This document shows positions 8,383 through 17,270 of a DNA stretch of 64,000 bases, one piece after another. Within the stretch, counting starts at the first letter, position 1; every line of letters begins with the position of its first letter. Position numbers and translations under genes: made by a program. The stretch spans positions 496,001 to 560,000 of the forward strand of contig CAVRVS010000001.1 of NCBI GenBank assembly GCA_963724705.1, read 5' to 3'. Source of the DNA: DASQPR01 sp963724705. Its GTDB lineage: Bacteria; Actinomycetota; Actinomycetes; Mycobacteriales; Micromonosporaceae. The notes under the pieces were generated by a model, which was not told where the DNA came from, did not search any database, and was given only the letters and a program-made list of their open reading frames with translations.

Positions 8383-9867
8383 TCACCGACCCGTCGTCGA
8401 ACGGCCCCGCGCGATCGCGCCGGCCCGTGCCGTGGAGCGCGTGCCGGTCGAGCGCGACGCCGGTGCCGTCCGCTTGGTCGCCGTCCGACGCGCGCCGGCC
8501 TTGCGGGCCGGTGCCTTCTTCGCCGGCGCCGCGCGCTTGGCGGCGGTCGATTTCACGGTCCGGCTGGCGGTCCGTCGCCCAGTCGCCCGAGTCGCCGAAC
8601 CAGCGGTCGCCCTACGGGCCGTCACCTTGCGCGCGGTGGCCTTGCGCGCCGGTGCTTTGCGGGCGGTTGTGCGGGCCGTTGCGGTCGTCCGGCGCGCAGT
8701 TGTCGACCGAGCGGCTGCCGTCGTCTTCCGTCCCGTCGCCTTACGAGCCGTCGCCTTACGCGCGGTCGCTTTGCGTGCCGTGGACGTGCGACCGCTGGCG
8801 CCGCGGGTGGCCGGTGCCTTTTTGGCGGCGGTCGGGCGGGCTGGCGAGGCCTTTCGAGCGGTCGCTTTGCGGGCCGTCGCCTTGCGCGCGGTCGGCGATG
8901 CCTTCTTGGCGGCGGTCCGGCGGCCCGGTGACGCCTTCCGGGCGGTCGTGGCCTTCGCGGTCGTACGCTTCGCGGCCGTACTGCGCGCCGCCGCCGTGGT
9001 CTTGCGCGCGGTCGTCGCCTTCCGGGCCGTGGCCTTGCGAGCGGTCGCCTTGCGTGCGGTCGACTTCGCCGCGGTTGTCCGCTTCGCGGCCGGCCGCGCG
9101 GTCGCCGTCTTGCGAGCCGGAGCGCGCTTCGTGGCCGTGGCTTTTCGAGCTGTCGCCTTGCGAGCGGTCGACTTGCGCGCGGTCGTCGCCTTCCGCGCGG
9201 TCGTCTTGCGAGCGGCCGTGGTCCGCTTGGTCGCAGTAGCGCGAGCCGTCGTCTTCTTGGCCGGCGCCGTCCGCTTCGCGGTCGTGGCGCGCGGCGCGGT
9301 CGACTTGCGTGCAGCGGTGGTCTTCTTCGCTGCGGCCGTCTTCTTCGCCGCGGGCGTCCGCTTGGTCGCCGTGGTCTTCTTCGCGGCCGTGGTCTTCTTG
9401 GCTGCGGTCGTCTTCTTCGCTGCGGCCGTCTTCTTCGCCGCCGGCGTCCGCTTGGTCGCCGTGGTCTTCTTCGCGGCCGTCGTCTTCTTCGCCGCCGGCG
9501 TGCGCGTGGCCGTCGTCTTACGAGCCGCCGTTGTCTTCTTGGCGGTCGTCGTCTTGCGGCCGGTCGTTGACTTCGTGGCGGTCGTCTTCTTCGCCGGTGT
9601 CGCCTTGCGGGTGGAAGCAGACTTGGTCGCGGTGGCCTTGCGGGCGGTCGTCTTCTTCGCCGGCGCTGACTTTGCCGCCGCCGTCCTCTTTGCGGTGGAT
9701 TTTGCCGGACCGGCCTTCTTGGCGACCGTCGCACGCACCGTATTCTTCGTGGCGGACGCCGGCTTGGCACCCGTCTTCGTCGCGGCGCTCTTCGCGGCCG
9801 CGACCGTCCTACCCGCCGCGCGAATCACGGCCGGCATGATCGTGGCCTCGGAAGCTGCGGCCATCAT
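8383..9867 (-). CDS. Histone H1-like Lys/Ala/Thr-rich repeat protein
   Basis: About 494 residues, almost all built from short repeats of the type AKKTTA, ARKATA and KRTPAAKK. It resembles the C-terminal tail of eukaryotic histone H1 and of actinobacterial HupS/Lsr2-associated proteins. No HU fold, AT-hook pair or other globular domain is visible; only the first 25 or so residues are non-repetitive. It probably coats or bridges DNA through its positive charge; that is inference from composition. ATG 9867 (or the adjacent ATG 9864) follows a strong GGGAGG site, whereas the longer frame to 9984 lacks one. Repeat slippage is expected to vary length between strains. Confidence 0.8.
   Translation of the reverse strand: MMAAASEATIMPAVIRAAGRTVAAAKSAATKTGAKPASATKNTVRATVAKKAGPAKSTAKRTAAAKSAPAKKTTARKATATKSASTRKATPAKKTTATKSTTGRKTTTAKKTTAARKTTATRTPAAKKTTAAKKTTATKRTPAAKKTAAAKKTTAAKKTTAAKKTTATKRTPAAKKTAAAKKTTAARKSTAPRATTAKRTAPAKKTTARATATKRTTAARKTTARKATTARKSTARKATARKATATKRAPARKTATARPAAKRTTAAKSTARKATARKATARKATTARKTTAAARSTAAKRTTAKATTARKASPGRRTAAKKASPTARKATARKATARKASPARPTAAKKAPATRGASGRTSTARKATARKATARKATGRKTTAAARSTTARRTTATARTTARKAPARKATARKVTARRATAGSATRATGRRTASRTVKSTAAKRAAPAKKAPARKAGARRTATKRTAPASRSTGTRSTARAGAIARGRSTTGR
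8430..9720 (-). repeat. Degenerate short-period coding repeats
   Basis: Imperfect tandem repeats of about 12-15 bases inside the histone-like gene, encoding K-T-T-A and R-K-A-T-A variants. The block 9310-9500 contains nearly identical 100-base copies encoding ATKRTPAAKK, a sign of internal duplication. Confidence 0.6.
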
Positions 9868-10500
9868 GTCCCTCCCTTGGGAACCTCTCCGGTGTACGTC
9901 ACGTTCGTCGCGGCGAGCGGGGCGCCCGTCCGTCGACGACCACAGCGGTTTTGGCGCAGCCCGGATACGCGCCGCCAACCCCACTGCTACTCATGACATC
10001 ACTGTGCACGGCAAACCTCTCATCCGCTACCGATTCAGGCGAAATGCCATACGGCTTCCACATTGGATGCAATCAGCCAAGAATCGGGCGCCGCGCACCG
10101 ATGACGGCACCGGCGACTGCCGGCAGTGCGAGATTCCTTTGCGTACCAACGGTTCTAGATTTGTGTCCCCGCTCGACTGGACGCTGGACGCGGCCGGGAT
10201 CGCCGCCAAATCGGCCTCTGGGCGACACAAAACTTTTTCGGTGCGACACGCCGTCCGCGTACGATCTCGGTCGCTGATCCGCCCGAGAGCCGGCATGACC
10301 GACGACCAGACCGGCCTGACGAGGTGTGTCCGTCGCAGACCGCCGCGCCGACCCTGCTGCCGTTCGCGACCGATCAGGACGTTCTCATCGGCACCGTGCG
10401 GGCCGCGGTCGGACCGGATCACGTGTGCGGCGCAACTCGTTCCCCGGTTGCCGCTACGACCGCGATCCCGACTTGGGCGGGCACGCGAGCGCCGGCGCGA
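9868..10500. other. Intergenic region upstream of the histone-like gene
   Basis: No convincing gene. It must hold the promoter of the minus-strand histone-like gene. A stretch at about 10324-10430 on the plus strand translates into protein-like sequence (TLLPFATDQDVLIGTVRAA), but it has no ribosome site and no family I recognise. It may be a gene remnant. Confidence 0.4.
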
Positions 10501-10887
10501 TCAGTGCACGGCCGCGGTCGCCGCGATCGCCGCCTCCACGGCAGCCAGCGTCGCGGTGCGGTCGAGACCGAGTCGGCGCGCTCGGGCCACGAAGTCGACC
10601 GCGGCCGCGAATGCGGCACGCGCCGCGGCATCGCCGGTCGCGGCGACGAACGTGCCGTGCCGGCCCCGCGTTTCGATGACGCCGTCTTCTTCCAGGGTCC
10701 GATAGGCGCGCGCGACTGTGCCGGGGGCGACGTGGAGATCTTCGGCAAGCCGACGTACGGTCGGCAGCCGCGTCCCGGACGCCAGGTGTCCCGTCCGGAC
10801 GTGGTCCGCGATTTGCACGCGAATCTGCTCGTACGGTGCGACCGAGTCACCCGTGTCGACTGTGATGCCCATCTGCGACCCGTCCAT
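10501..10887 (-). CDS. GntR family (YtrA-type) transcriptional regulator
   Basis: Short regulator of about 128 residues. The winged helix is clear: YEQIRVQIADHVRTGHLASG, TRLPTVRRLAEDLHVAPGTV, then ARAYRTLEEDGVIETRGRHG. There is no large effector domain, only a helical tail, which places it in the YtrA subgroup that usually controls adjacent ABC transporters. No transporter is adjacent here. ATG 10887 follows GGGAGG about 7 bases upstream; the longer frame to 10989 lacks a site. Targets are unknown. Confidence 0.88.
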   Translation of the reverse strand: MDGSQMGITVDTGDSVAPYEQIRVQIADHVRTGHLASGTRLPTVRRLAEDLHVAPGTVARAYRTLEEDGVIETRGRHGTFVAATGDAAARAAFAAAVDFVARARRLGLDRTATLAAVEAAIAATAAVH

Positions 10888-11056
10888 GTACGCCTCCCCC
10901 CAGGTCGGCGACGCCCCGACCGCCGGATCTACCGCCACGCTTCTACCCGGCCTCGAGCGTGACCAACCACCGAGCCGGCAACCATCCACCCGTGACCGGT
11001 CCCGACATCATGCAATTCCCGGACAACAGCGGCGCGCCGCTGCCACGATGAGCGGG

Positions 11057-11130
11057 TGACGGGCGGGTCCGCCACACGGCCGCCTGATAACACGGGGGCG
11101 GGACGGCCGCTGTCGCGGACCCGCCCGTCA
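11057..11130. terminator. 16-bp perfect inverted repeat, candidate terminator
   Basis: Arms at 11057-11072 and 11115-11130 (TGACGGGCGGGTCCGC and its complement) with a 42-base loop. It lies just downstream of the minus-strand GNAT gene and upstream of the GntR gene. There is no U-tract. It could be the GNAT terminator or a protein-binding site. Confidence 0.45.
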
Positions 11131-11146
11131 GGCTCTTTCCGGCTCC

Positions 11147-11650
11147 TCACAGCACGAATCTCAGCAACGGCAGCATCCGGCCGGGAATCGAACTGGACGG
11201 CGCCTCGCCGATCCGTACGGCACCCATGGCCTCGTAGAAACCGAGCGCGTTAGGTTCGGCCTCGATCATGACCGTTGTGCCACCGCACTCGCGAGCCGCG
11301 CTCATCGCATGAGTCCACAACACGCGGCCGATGCCGGTGCCGATGGAATCCGGCTGGACCCACAAATTACTGAGGTCGAATTCCGGCGGGTCGCCAACTA
11401 GCTCGTAGAACCCCACAATCCGTGCATTCATCCCAGCCTGGGCGTCCGATGCACATCCGAGCGCCGACCCATGTTGCTCGGCGAGCACGAAACGGCCCTG
11501 GCGTACCTTGTCCTCGCTGAACGTGAGACCGGGGCGGCACGCCTCGAGAAACGTCGCGTCGTAACCCCAGTACGCCTTCGATCGCTGCGCTATCTCACTC
11601 AGCACCCCGGCCTCGGCCGGCCGTGCGGCACGCAACCGCATATCAGCCAT
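11147..11650 (-). CDS. GNAT family N-acetyltransferase
   Basis: About 167 residues with the acetyl-CoA binding motif A region LWVQPDSIGTGIGRVLW (Q/R-x-x-G-x-G pattern) and the C-terminal ALGFYEAMGAVRIGE typical of GNAT enzymes. The acceptor substrate is unknown; small molecules or protein N-termini are possible. Start choice is uncertain: ATG 11650 has a GGCGG-rich leader, GTG 11659 is in frame 9 bases upstream, and ATG 11641 is also possible. The gene stands alone and its product has no signal peptide. Confidence 0.82.
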   Translation of the reverse strand: MADMRLRAARPAEAGVLSEIAQRSKAYWGYDATFLEACRPGLTFSEDKVRQGRFVLAEQHGSALGCASDAQAGMNARIVGFYELVGDPPEFDLSNLWVQPDSIGTGIGRVLWTHAMSAARECGGTTVMIEAEPNALGFYEAMGAVRIGEAPSSSIPGRMLPLLRFVL

Positions 11651-11695
11651 CGACGGCACCCGCCACGGCTACGACGCTGACCGATGTGGAAAGGC

Positions 11696-12127
11696 TCACC
11701 GCGCGCGATAAGCGTTCGGGTAGACCGATGTCGGACGGCTCGGCGGGCGCTGTTGTGGCACCTTCGGCGTTCTGTTGGTCGACGGTTGCTCCCCCGTAGT
11801 CGCCGCGTCGGGGCGGCTCGGCGGGGGCGTCGCGGCGCCGGACGCGGCCGAGCCGGGCCGCTGCTTGACTGTCGGGACGGACAGCTTCACCGTTGATTGC
11901 GATGTCACTAGCGCATCGACATCCACGCCGACCACGTCCGAAGACGACGGCGGACCAGGCGGTACGAACGCGTGCTGCACCACCTTCGGCGTGTAGGCGT
12001 AGCGGGACGAGACATCACCGGTCTGCTGATGACGACCCGATCCGACCCGCCGACCCCATCGCGTTCGGAGCCACGCACCGATCCGCCGACGACGGCTCGC
12101 ACGCGTCGAGACCTGATACAACGACAT
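11696..12127 (-). CDS. Hypothetical proline/serine-rich protein
   Basis: About 143 residues, no family recognised. The N-terminus is strongly basic (STRASRRRRIGAWLRTRWGR). A middle stretch with PPGPPSSSDVVGVDVDALVT is followed by a Pro/Ser/Thr-rich, probably disordered C-terminal half. No membrane segment is clear. ATG 12127 has a textbook GGGGGAGG site about 6 bases upstream, which is the best reason to believe the gene. The frame continues upstream to 12322, but that part looks non-coding. It lies 45 bases upstream of the GNAT gene on the same strand, so co-transcription is possible. Confidence 0.55.
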   Translation of the reverse strand: MSLYQVSTRASRRRRIGAWLRTRWGRRVGSGRHQQTGDVSSRYAYTPKVVQHAFVPPGPPSSSDVVGVDVDALVTSQSTVKLSVPTVKQRPGSAASGAATPPPSRPDAATTGEQPSTNRTPKVPQQRPPSRPTSVYPNAYRAR

Positions 12128-12478
12128 GCGATCCTCCCCCCACCAACGTGCCGACTGCCACGCGTCCATCCCCCTCGCATGCGGACGCATTCTGGCCGAC
12201 ACTTCCGTTCGCCGCGGATGACCGAGTCGGCCGCACGATCGGGCGGCAACTTTTGGCGTCTTCGACTCGAAGATTCCACGTGAATGGAAAAAGCCTGCGT
12301 GCGTGATCCTAAAGGCGGTCACATGAGGGTTAGCGGCTCAGGAGCCCCGAGTGTCACCATCTGCGCCATCGACATGCATCGATGACGCAACGTTCCGTCC
12401 GTACGCTGCGGATACGGACAGCGGCAAGGCGCGAGGTCACCAGCGCGCCGAACTAACGCGCCCTCCTCGGGAGTCCGA
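12128..12478. other. Intergenic region
   Basis: Nothing clear apart from the ribosome site of the proline-rich protein at its left edge. Promoters for that gene are expected here. Confidence 0.4.
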
Positions 12479-12925
12479 TCAGTCCCGGCGATTGCCCCGC
12501 TTCGCTGCGGCGTCAGGTGGACGTACCGGCGCAAGGTTTTTCGACGACGGGGCGGAACGGGTCGGCGGCACCGCGGTGTCGGCGGACGACGCCACGAACG
12601 TACGGCTTGACCATAGTTTCTTGCCATCGGCGGCGTACACGACAAGATCACGATCGTCCTGTAGGGCGAGCACCGCCCCCTCGTGACCCCTCGTGCGGCT
12701 GCGCCACGCCGGCTTGTCGCCCTCGTGATAGATGACCAACTCGCCGTCGTCGCGCATCTCCGTGATGTTGGCACCCGATCCGGCGGTGTTCGATCCCCAC
12801 ACCGGCTTGTCGACGTCGTACATGACCAGGTTGCCGTCGGTCTCCATGGCTACTTTGTAGCGGCCGTTCGGCGACGTCAACGCTTCGCCGCCGCTGATTC
12901 GCTGCCCGGAGCTGAGTCTGTCCAT
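12479..12925 (-). CDS. Bulb-type (B-)lectin domain protein
   Basis: About 148 residues. A single beta-prism II lectin domain spans roughly residues 5-110. Three copies of the mannose-binding sequence pattern QxDxNxVxY are seen in variant form: ETDGNLVMY, RDDGELVIY and QDDRDLVVY. The first is closest to consensus. Such domains bind alpha-mannose in plants and in lectin-like bacteriocins. Here there is no signal peptide, so export is unclear. The C-terminal 35 residues are disordered and Pro/Ala-rich. ATG 12925 follows GGAGAC about 6 bases upstream. A toxin role is possible but nothing nearby looks like an immunity gene. Confidence 0.75.
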   Translation of the reverse strand: MDRLSSGQRISGGEALTSPNGRYKVAMETDGNLVMYDVDKPVWGSNTAGSGANITEMRDDGELVIYHEGDKPAWRSRTRGHEGAVLALQDDRDLVVYAADGKKLWSSRTFVASSADTAVPPTRSAPSSKNLAPVRPPDAAAKRGNRRD

Positions 12926-13538
12926 CCGCGTCTCCGTCCGCCGCTCGACGCACATCTGCGTTGACTGGCGGTCGGCGCCGTTGCCAACCCCACGGATCCA
13001 GGGTAGGGCGACCGGGGGCCGGTTGACGATGCTTCACAGATTCGCTTCGGGCCGTCGCTACGCGGTTGCATCGCCTCCCGGGCCGGGCTGGCGTTGGCCG
13101 GGTGAGCGCCCACCGAACCTTGCCCGAGCCGACGGCCGCCGGCATCGACGTGCTGCTGGCCGAGGCGTGTGGGTTCGACGCCGATGGGCCGTTGAGCGGT
13201 GGCCATTCGACCGCCGGCGACGCCGCGCGCCTCGCATTTCCGTCCAATTCGGATGGTCACTCATGACATGGCGACAGCGGGCACGGCGTCACCTAGACAT
13301 ACGCATCCCTCTAACGGCCCCCTCAATACGAGCTGTTCGGTTCCTGAAAACTGCCTGGGATCTGCCCGTACGTCACAGCGGTGCGCCACAGCCGTAACGA
13401 GCCCGTCAAGGTTTCCTGTGAATCCACAGTGAGACCAACGGCCCGACGTTTCCTTGAGACACCGCAGCACCCGCGTTAGCCGTTCCATGCGGTCGGCGTG
13501 TTCCAGTTGGTTGCTCGCGGTACAAATCTGGAGGAGAC
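12926..13538. other. Intergenic region with one uncertain small reading frame
   Basis: Contains the promoter region of the binding-protein gene, with a GGAGGAG just before 13539. A plus-strand frame from GTG 13102 to TGA 13266 (54 residues, including DVLLAEACGFDADGPL) has coding-like codon use but no ribosome site. I do not call it a gene. Confidence 0.35.
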
Positions 13539-15281
13539 ATGCGCCTAGGGACGAAGAGGCTTACCGGTCTCATCGCTCTTTCTGCTGTTGGTCTGCTCGG
13601 CGTCGCCGCGTGTGGCACGAGCAAATCGAACGGCGGCTCACAGTCCACCGCGTCGGCCGGGTATTCGGCATGCGCTACCAACCCGGACACATGCAACAGC
13701 GGCCCCCGCAAGGACGGCGGCGACATCGTCGTCGCGCTGGGCAAGTATCCGTCGACCTGGAACACCAACAGCTCCGACGGCAACGTCCTCGAGACGACTC
13801 AGCAGGTCGCGCTCATCGCGCCCAGTCCGTTCACCTTGCTGCCCAGCGGCAAGATCGTCTACAACTCGGATCTCTTGGCGAGCGAGCCGCAGATCACCAG
13901 CACAAGTCCGCAGACGGTGGTCTACAAACTGAAGCCGACCGCCAAGTGGAACAACGGCACGCCGATCACCGCAGACGACTTCATCTACCTGTGGAAGTCC
14001 CTCAACGGCCACGACAAGAACATCCCGATCGTGGGTAGCACCGGCTACGACCAGATCAGCAACATCGCGAGCTCGGACAACGGCGAGACCGTGACGCTCA
14101 CCTTCTCGAAGCCGTACTCCGACTGGAAGGGCCTGTTCAGCGAGCTCCTGCCGGCGTGGTTCGCCAAGCAGAAGGTGGGCGGTCTGGACACCGACGCTCA
14201 GCTCGAGGCCGCGTTCAAGGTATGGAACGCTCCGCCGACCGACTGGTCCGGTGGCCCGTACAAGTTGTCGAACGTGCAGTCCCAGCAGTCCGCGACGTTC
14301 GTCCCGAACACCGCGTGGTACGGCGCTGACAAGACGACGCTGAAGACGCTCACCTTCAAGTACATCACCGACCAGACGCAGGACGTCCCGGCGCTGCAGA
14401 ACCAGGAAATCCAGGCGCTGAACATCCAGCCCGACCAGGACACCGTGCAGCAGCTCAGCCAGATTCCGGGCGTCAATTACGAGGTGTCGGCCGGGTTCGG
14501 CTTCGAGCACCTCGAGGTCAACAGCACGAGCAAATTCCTGAAGGACCCGGCGCTCCGTGAGGCCGTGTTCGACGCGATCAACATCCAGGACATGATCGAC
14601 AAGACGATCAAACCGTTCTTCCCGAGCGCAAAGATCCTCTACAGCCACAACATGTTCCCGGGCGAGACCGGCTACCAGGACGTGACGAAGGCGGCAGCAC
14701 CCGACGAGGGCACCGGCAACGTCGACAAGGCGAAGCAGATCCTGCAGCAGGCCGGTTACACGCTGAATGGTTCGACGCTCATGACCCCGGGCGGCGAGCC
14801 GGTGACGATCAACTTCGTGCACACCGACACCGCAGTCCGCGACCAGTCGGCACAGCTCATCGCGCAGTACCTGTCGCAGATCGGCATCAAGGTCACCGAC
14901 AAGGTCAGCGCGGACCTCGGAGCATCGTTGTCGAACTTCGACTTCGACATCATCCAGTTCGGTTTCTCCGGCAACCCGCTGCTGTCGGCCGATCACGACC
15001 TGTGGTACAAGGACGCGGGCAACAACTTCACACACTGGAGCGACCCGCAGTCCGACCAACTGCTGGACCAGATGGCCGTGGAACTCGACCCAACGAAGCA
15101 GGCGGCCCTGCTCAACCAGCAGGACACCATTCTCACCAAGGCGTTCGTCGACCTGACGCTCTACCGCAAGCCCAACCTGATGGTCTCGACGAACCAGTAC
15201 ATCAACATCCGCGACAACCAGGCTGGCTCGTTCTTCACGTACAACACCCAGCAATGGGGTCTTGCGGCCTCAGCGCAGTAA
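13539..15281 (+). CDS. ABC transporter family 5 (peptide/nickel-type) solute-binding lipoprotein
   Basis: 580 residues. The N-terminus is a lipoprotein signal with lipobox GVAAC, cleaved before Cys27, followed by a Ser/Gly-rich linker. The mature protein has the SBP_bac_5 layout: DGGDIVVALGKYPSTWN, FTLLPSGKIVYNSDLL and YKLKPTAKWNNGTPITADDF. The C-terminal lobe has the typical tail where subunits refold after ligand loss. It would capture oligopeptides or similar solutes outside the membrane. No permease or ATPase gene is adjacent, so it is a solo binding protein relying on a remote transporter. GGAGGAG precedes ATG 13539. A strong hairpin follows the stop. Confidence 0.9.
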   Translation: MRLGTKRLTGLIALSAVGLLGVAACGTSKSNGGSQSTASAGYSACATNPDTCNSGPRKDGGDIVVALGKYPSTWNTNSSDGNVLETTQQVALIAPSPFTLLPSGKIVYNSDLLASEPQITSTSPQTVVYKLKPTAKWNNGTPITADDFIYLWKSLNGHDKNIPIVGSTGYDQISNIASSDNGETVTLTFSKPYSDWKGLFSELLPAWFAKQKVGGLDTDAQLEAAFKVWNAPPTDWSGGPYKLSNVQSQQSATFVPNTAWYGADKTTLKTLTFKYITDQTQDVPALQNQEIQALNIQPDQDTVQQLSQIPGVNYEVSAGFGFEHLEVNSTSKFLKDPALREAVFDAINIQDMIDKTIKPFFPSAKILYSHNMFPGETGYQDVTKAAAPDEGTGNVDKAKQILQQAGYTLNGSTLMTPGGEPVTINFVHTDTAVRDQSAQLIAQYLSQIGIKVTDKVSADLGASLSNFDFDIIQFGFSGNPLLSADHDLWYKDAGNNFTHWSDPQSDQLLDQMAVELDPTKQAALLNQQDTILTKAFVDLTLYRKPNLMVSTNQYINIRDNQAGSFFTYNTQQWGLAASAQ

Positions 15282-15315
15282 CCCTGACTCACGGTTTGTG
15301 GGGGAAGCCGTGACT

Positions 15316-15350
15316 GCCGGCCCCGAGTGCCACTGGCACCCGGGGCCGGC
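15316..15350 (+). terminator. Hairpin terminator of the binding-protein gene
   Basis: Stem GCCGGCCCCG/CGGGGCCGGC with an inner GTGCC-ACT-GGCAC stem, 35 bases after the stop codon. There is no U-tract, as is usual in high-GC actinobacteria. Confidence 0.6.
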
Positions 15351-15589
15351 GCATATCGCCCAGCGGATCGCCGTGGAATCTCACCACTGCACCGGTACGG
15401 ACGGACGATCCGGCCGGTACGCCGTCAAACCCAGCAAATGCGCGCTGATCTTCAGTCCGCTCTCGTATACGGCGTCGCGGATCATTCTTCGAAGAATTCC
15501 GGGAGGCGGTGTCGGATCGGGGCGGTGGTGTTCGTAGCAGGGGTGAGGCCGCCCACAAGGGGCGGCGCCAAGGCGAAGGAACCGCGATC

Positions 15590-16201
15590 ATGAAGCTGAC
15601 GACCATGACTCAGGTCACCATCGATGGAGTGATGCAGGGAAACGGCGGCGCGTCGGATGAGGACCGCAGGAATGGATTCGAGCGCGGCGGATGGGCCCGG
15701 GGGGCGGGTGACGACGAGACCCGGACGTTCATCACGCAGACCTACCAGCGCGCCGAGGCGTTCCTGTTCGGCCGGCGCACCTACGAGTTGTTCGCCGGCT
15801 CCTGGGGATCGACCGACCAGATGCGCACACATCCGATCGGCGTGGCCTTGAACGAGGCCCCCAAGTACGTTGCCTCGACCACGCTCACCGCGCCGCGTTG
15901 GGAGGACACGACCGTTCTCCGCGGTGACCTCGCGGTGGCCATCGGTGAGCTGAAGGCGAAGCCTGGGGGTGAGCTGCAGGTGCACGGCAGTGGCGCCCTG
16001 ACCCGGTGGCTGCTGGAGAACGATCTGGTCGACGAGATGACTCTGATCGTGATCCCGGTGATCCTCGGCCAGGGCGCGAGACTGTTCCCGGAGACCGGCC
16101 CGGATCTTGCGCTCGACCTGGTCGAGTCGCGGGTCGACTCGAAGGGCGTGACGATCCAGGTCTACCGGCCGGCCGGGCGCCCGCGGTATGCAACGGCCTG
16201 A
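15590..16201 (+). CDS. Dihydrofolate reductase family (RibD C-terminal-like) protein
   Basis: About 203 residues of the RibD_C/DHFR-like fold. Seen: MKLTTMTQVTIDGVMQG at the start, AEAFLFGRRTYELFAGSW, GELQVHGSGALTRWLLENDL and VILGQGARLFPE, all common to this family. It is probably an NADPH-dependent reductase of unknown substrate; it is not the housekeeping folate enzyme. ATG 15590 is preceded by GAAGG. In actinobacteria this gene often sits with a YCII protein and an ECF sigma factor, and both are found here directly downstream but broken. It is the only intact member of the cluster. Confidence 0.88.
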   Translation: MKLTTMTQVTIDGVMQGNGGASDEDRRNGFERGGWARGAGDDETRTFITQTYQRAEAFLFGRRTYELFAGSWGSTDQMRTHPIGVALNEAPKYVASTTLTAPRWEDTTVLRGDLAVAIGELKAKPGGELQVHGSGALTRWLLENDLVDEMTLIVIPVILGQGARLFPETGPDLALDLVESRVDSKGVTIQVYRPAGRPRYATA

Positions 16202-16254
16202 AGTCCCTGACCACCGAACCACGCTGTCGTGACACCACAGGAGATGATCTTCAG

Positions 16255-16579
16255 ATGCAGTACCTGGTTTCCGTGATCGATGACAAGAGCAATCCCGGCA
16301 GCACGGACAGGCGGCCTGCCATCAGCGCGTTCAACGAACGACTGATCGCCCGAGGGCTACTGGGTTTTCGCGGGCGGACTCGCGGACACCGACACAGCCA
16401 CGGTCATCGACAACCGGGGCGAGCAGGCGGTGTTCAGCGACGGGCCTTTCGTGGAGTCGAAGGAGTACCTCGCCGGCGTCTGGGTGTGGGAGGTCCCCGA
16501 TCTGGATGTGGCGCTCAAGCTCGCCACCGAGGCGTCGAAGGTCTGCGATCGGAAGATCGAGGTGCGGCCGGTCCAGTGA
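16255..16579 (+). pseudogene. YCII-related domain protein, one +1 frameshift
   Basis: Starts MQYLVSVIDDKSNPGS and would be 107 residues. After IARG the frame is lost near 16357 and resumes one base later with YWVFAGGLADTDTATVIDNR, FSDGPFVESKEYLAGVWVWE and CDRKIEVRPVQ. These are typical DGPF/YCII features, including the FVESKEYLAG stretch. Removal of one base (GGGCTAC read as GGG-TAC) restores the whole gene. YCII proteins of this type sit with ECF sigma factors of the SigJ-like class. The GTG of the sigma remnant overlaps its stop (GTGA). Confidence 0.8.
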
Positions 16580-16680
16580 GCGACGTCGAGGAGGTGACGA
16601 CCCGGGCCACCACCACGAGTGGGCAGGTCGCTTCCTCGAATCGTTGGCCCGTATAGACGGTTCACGGGTGCAGCTCAACG
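16576..16680 (+). pseudogene. 5' remnant of an ECF sigma factor gene
   Basis: The GTG start overlaps the YCII stop. The first 10 residues (VSDVEEVTTRA) and, after a one-base deletion near 16605, HHEWAGRFLESLAR match the N-terminus of the ECF sigma factors that usually follow YCII genes. After about 25 codons similarity stops and the DNA runs into the 3' end of the RNase P RNA gene. Regions 2 and 4 of the sigma factor are absent. It looks like a deletion or rearrangement junction. Confidence 0.6.
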
Positions 16681-16708
16681 ACATCGCGAGATCGATGGTC
16701 TGGGATAG

Positions 16709-17142
<434 letters not shown>

Positions 17143-17270
17143 GTAGATCATTCTAGCCTCTGCCGGACGCCGGCCCCCGAGATCGTCGGCGCATGGTCGA
17201 AAGTCGACGCAAATGTCGGCACCACGCGAGTACGCGCCGCGATCGGCCGGCGGCCTGGCAGGCTTCGACT

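Noticed and set aside
8193..10705. Very long plus-strand reading frames (348 and 834 residues) opposite the H1-like gene
   Set aside because: They are the antisense of a low-complexity Lys/Ala/Thr gene with high GC; the translation is Val/Ala/Arg-rich and has no family, and the minus strand has a strong ribosome site.
13102..13266. Plus-strand 54-residue frame upstream of the binding-protein gene
   Set aside because: Coding-like codon use, but no ribosome site, no known family and little room for a promoter; kept only as a note.
13638..15254. 538-residue minus-strand frame
   Set aside because: Antisense of the clear solute-binding lipoprotein gene; Val/Arg/Asp-rich shadow sequence.
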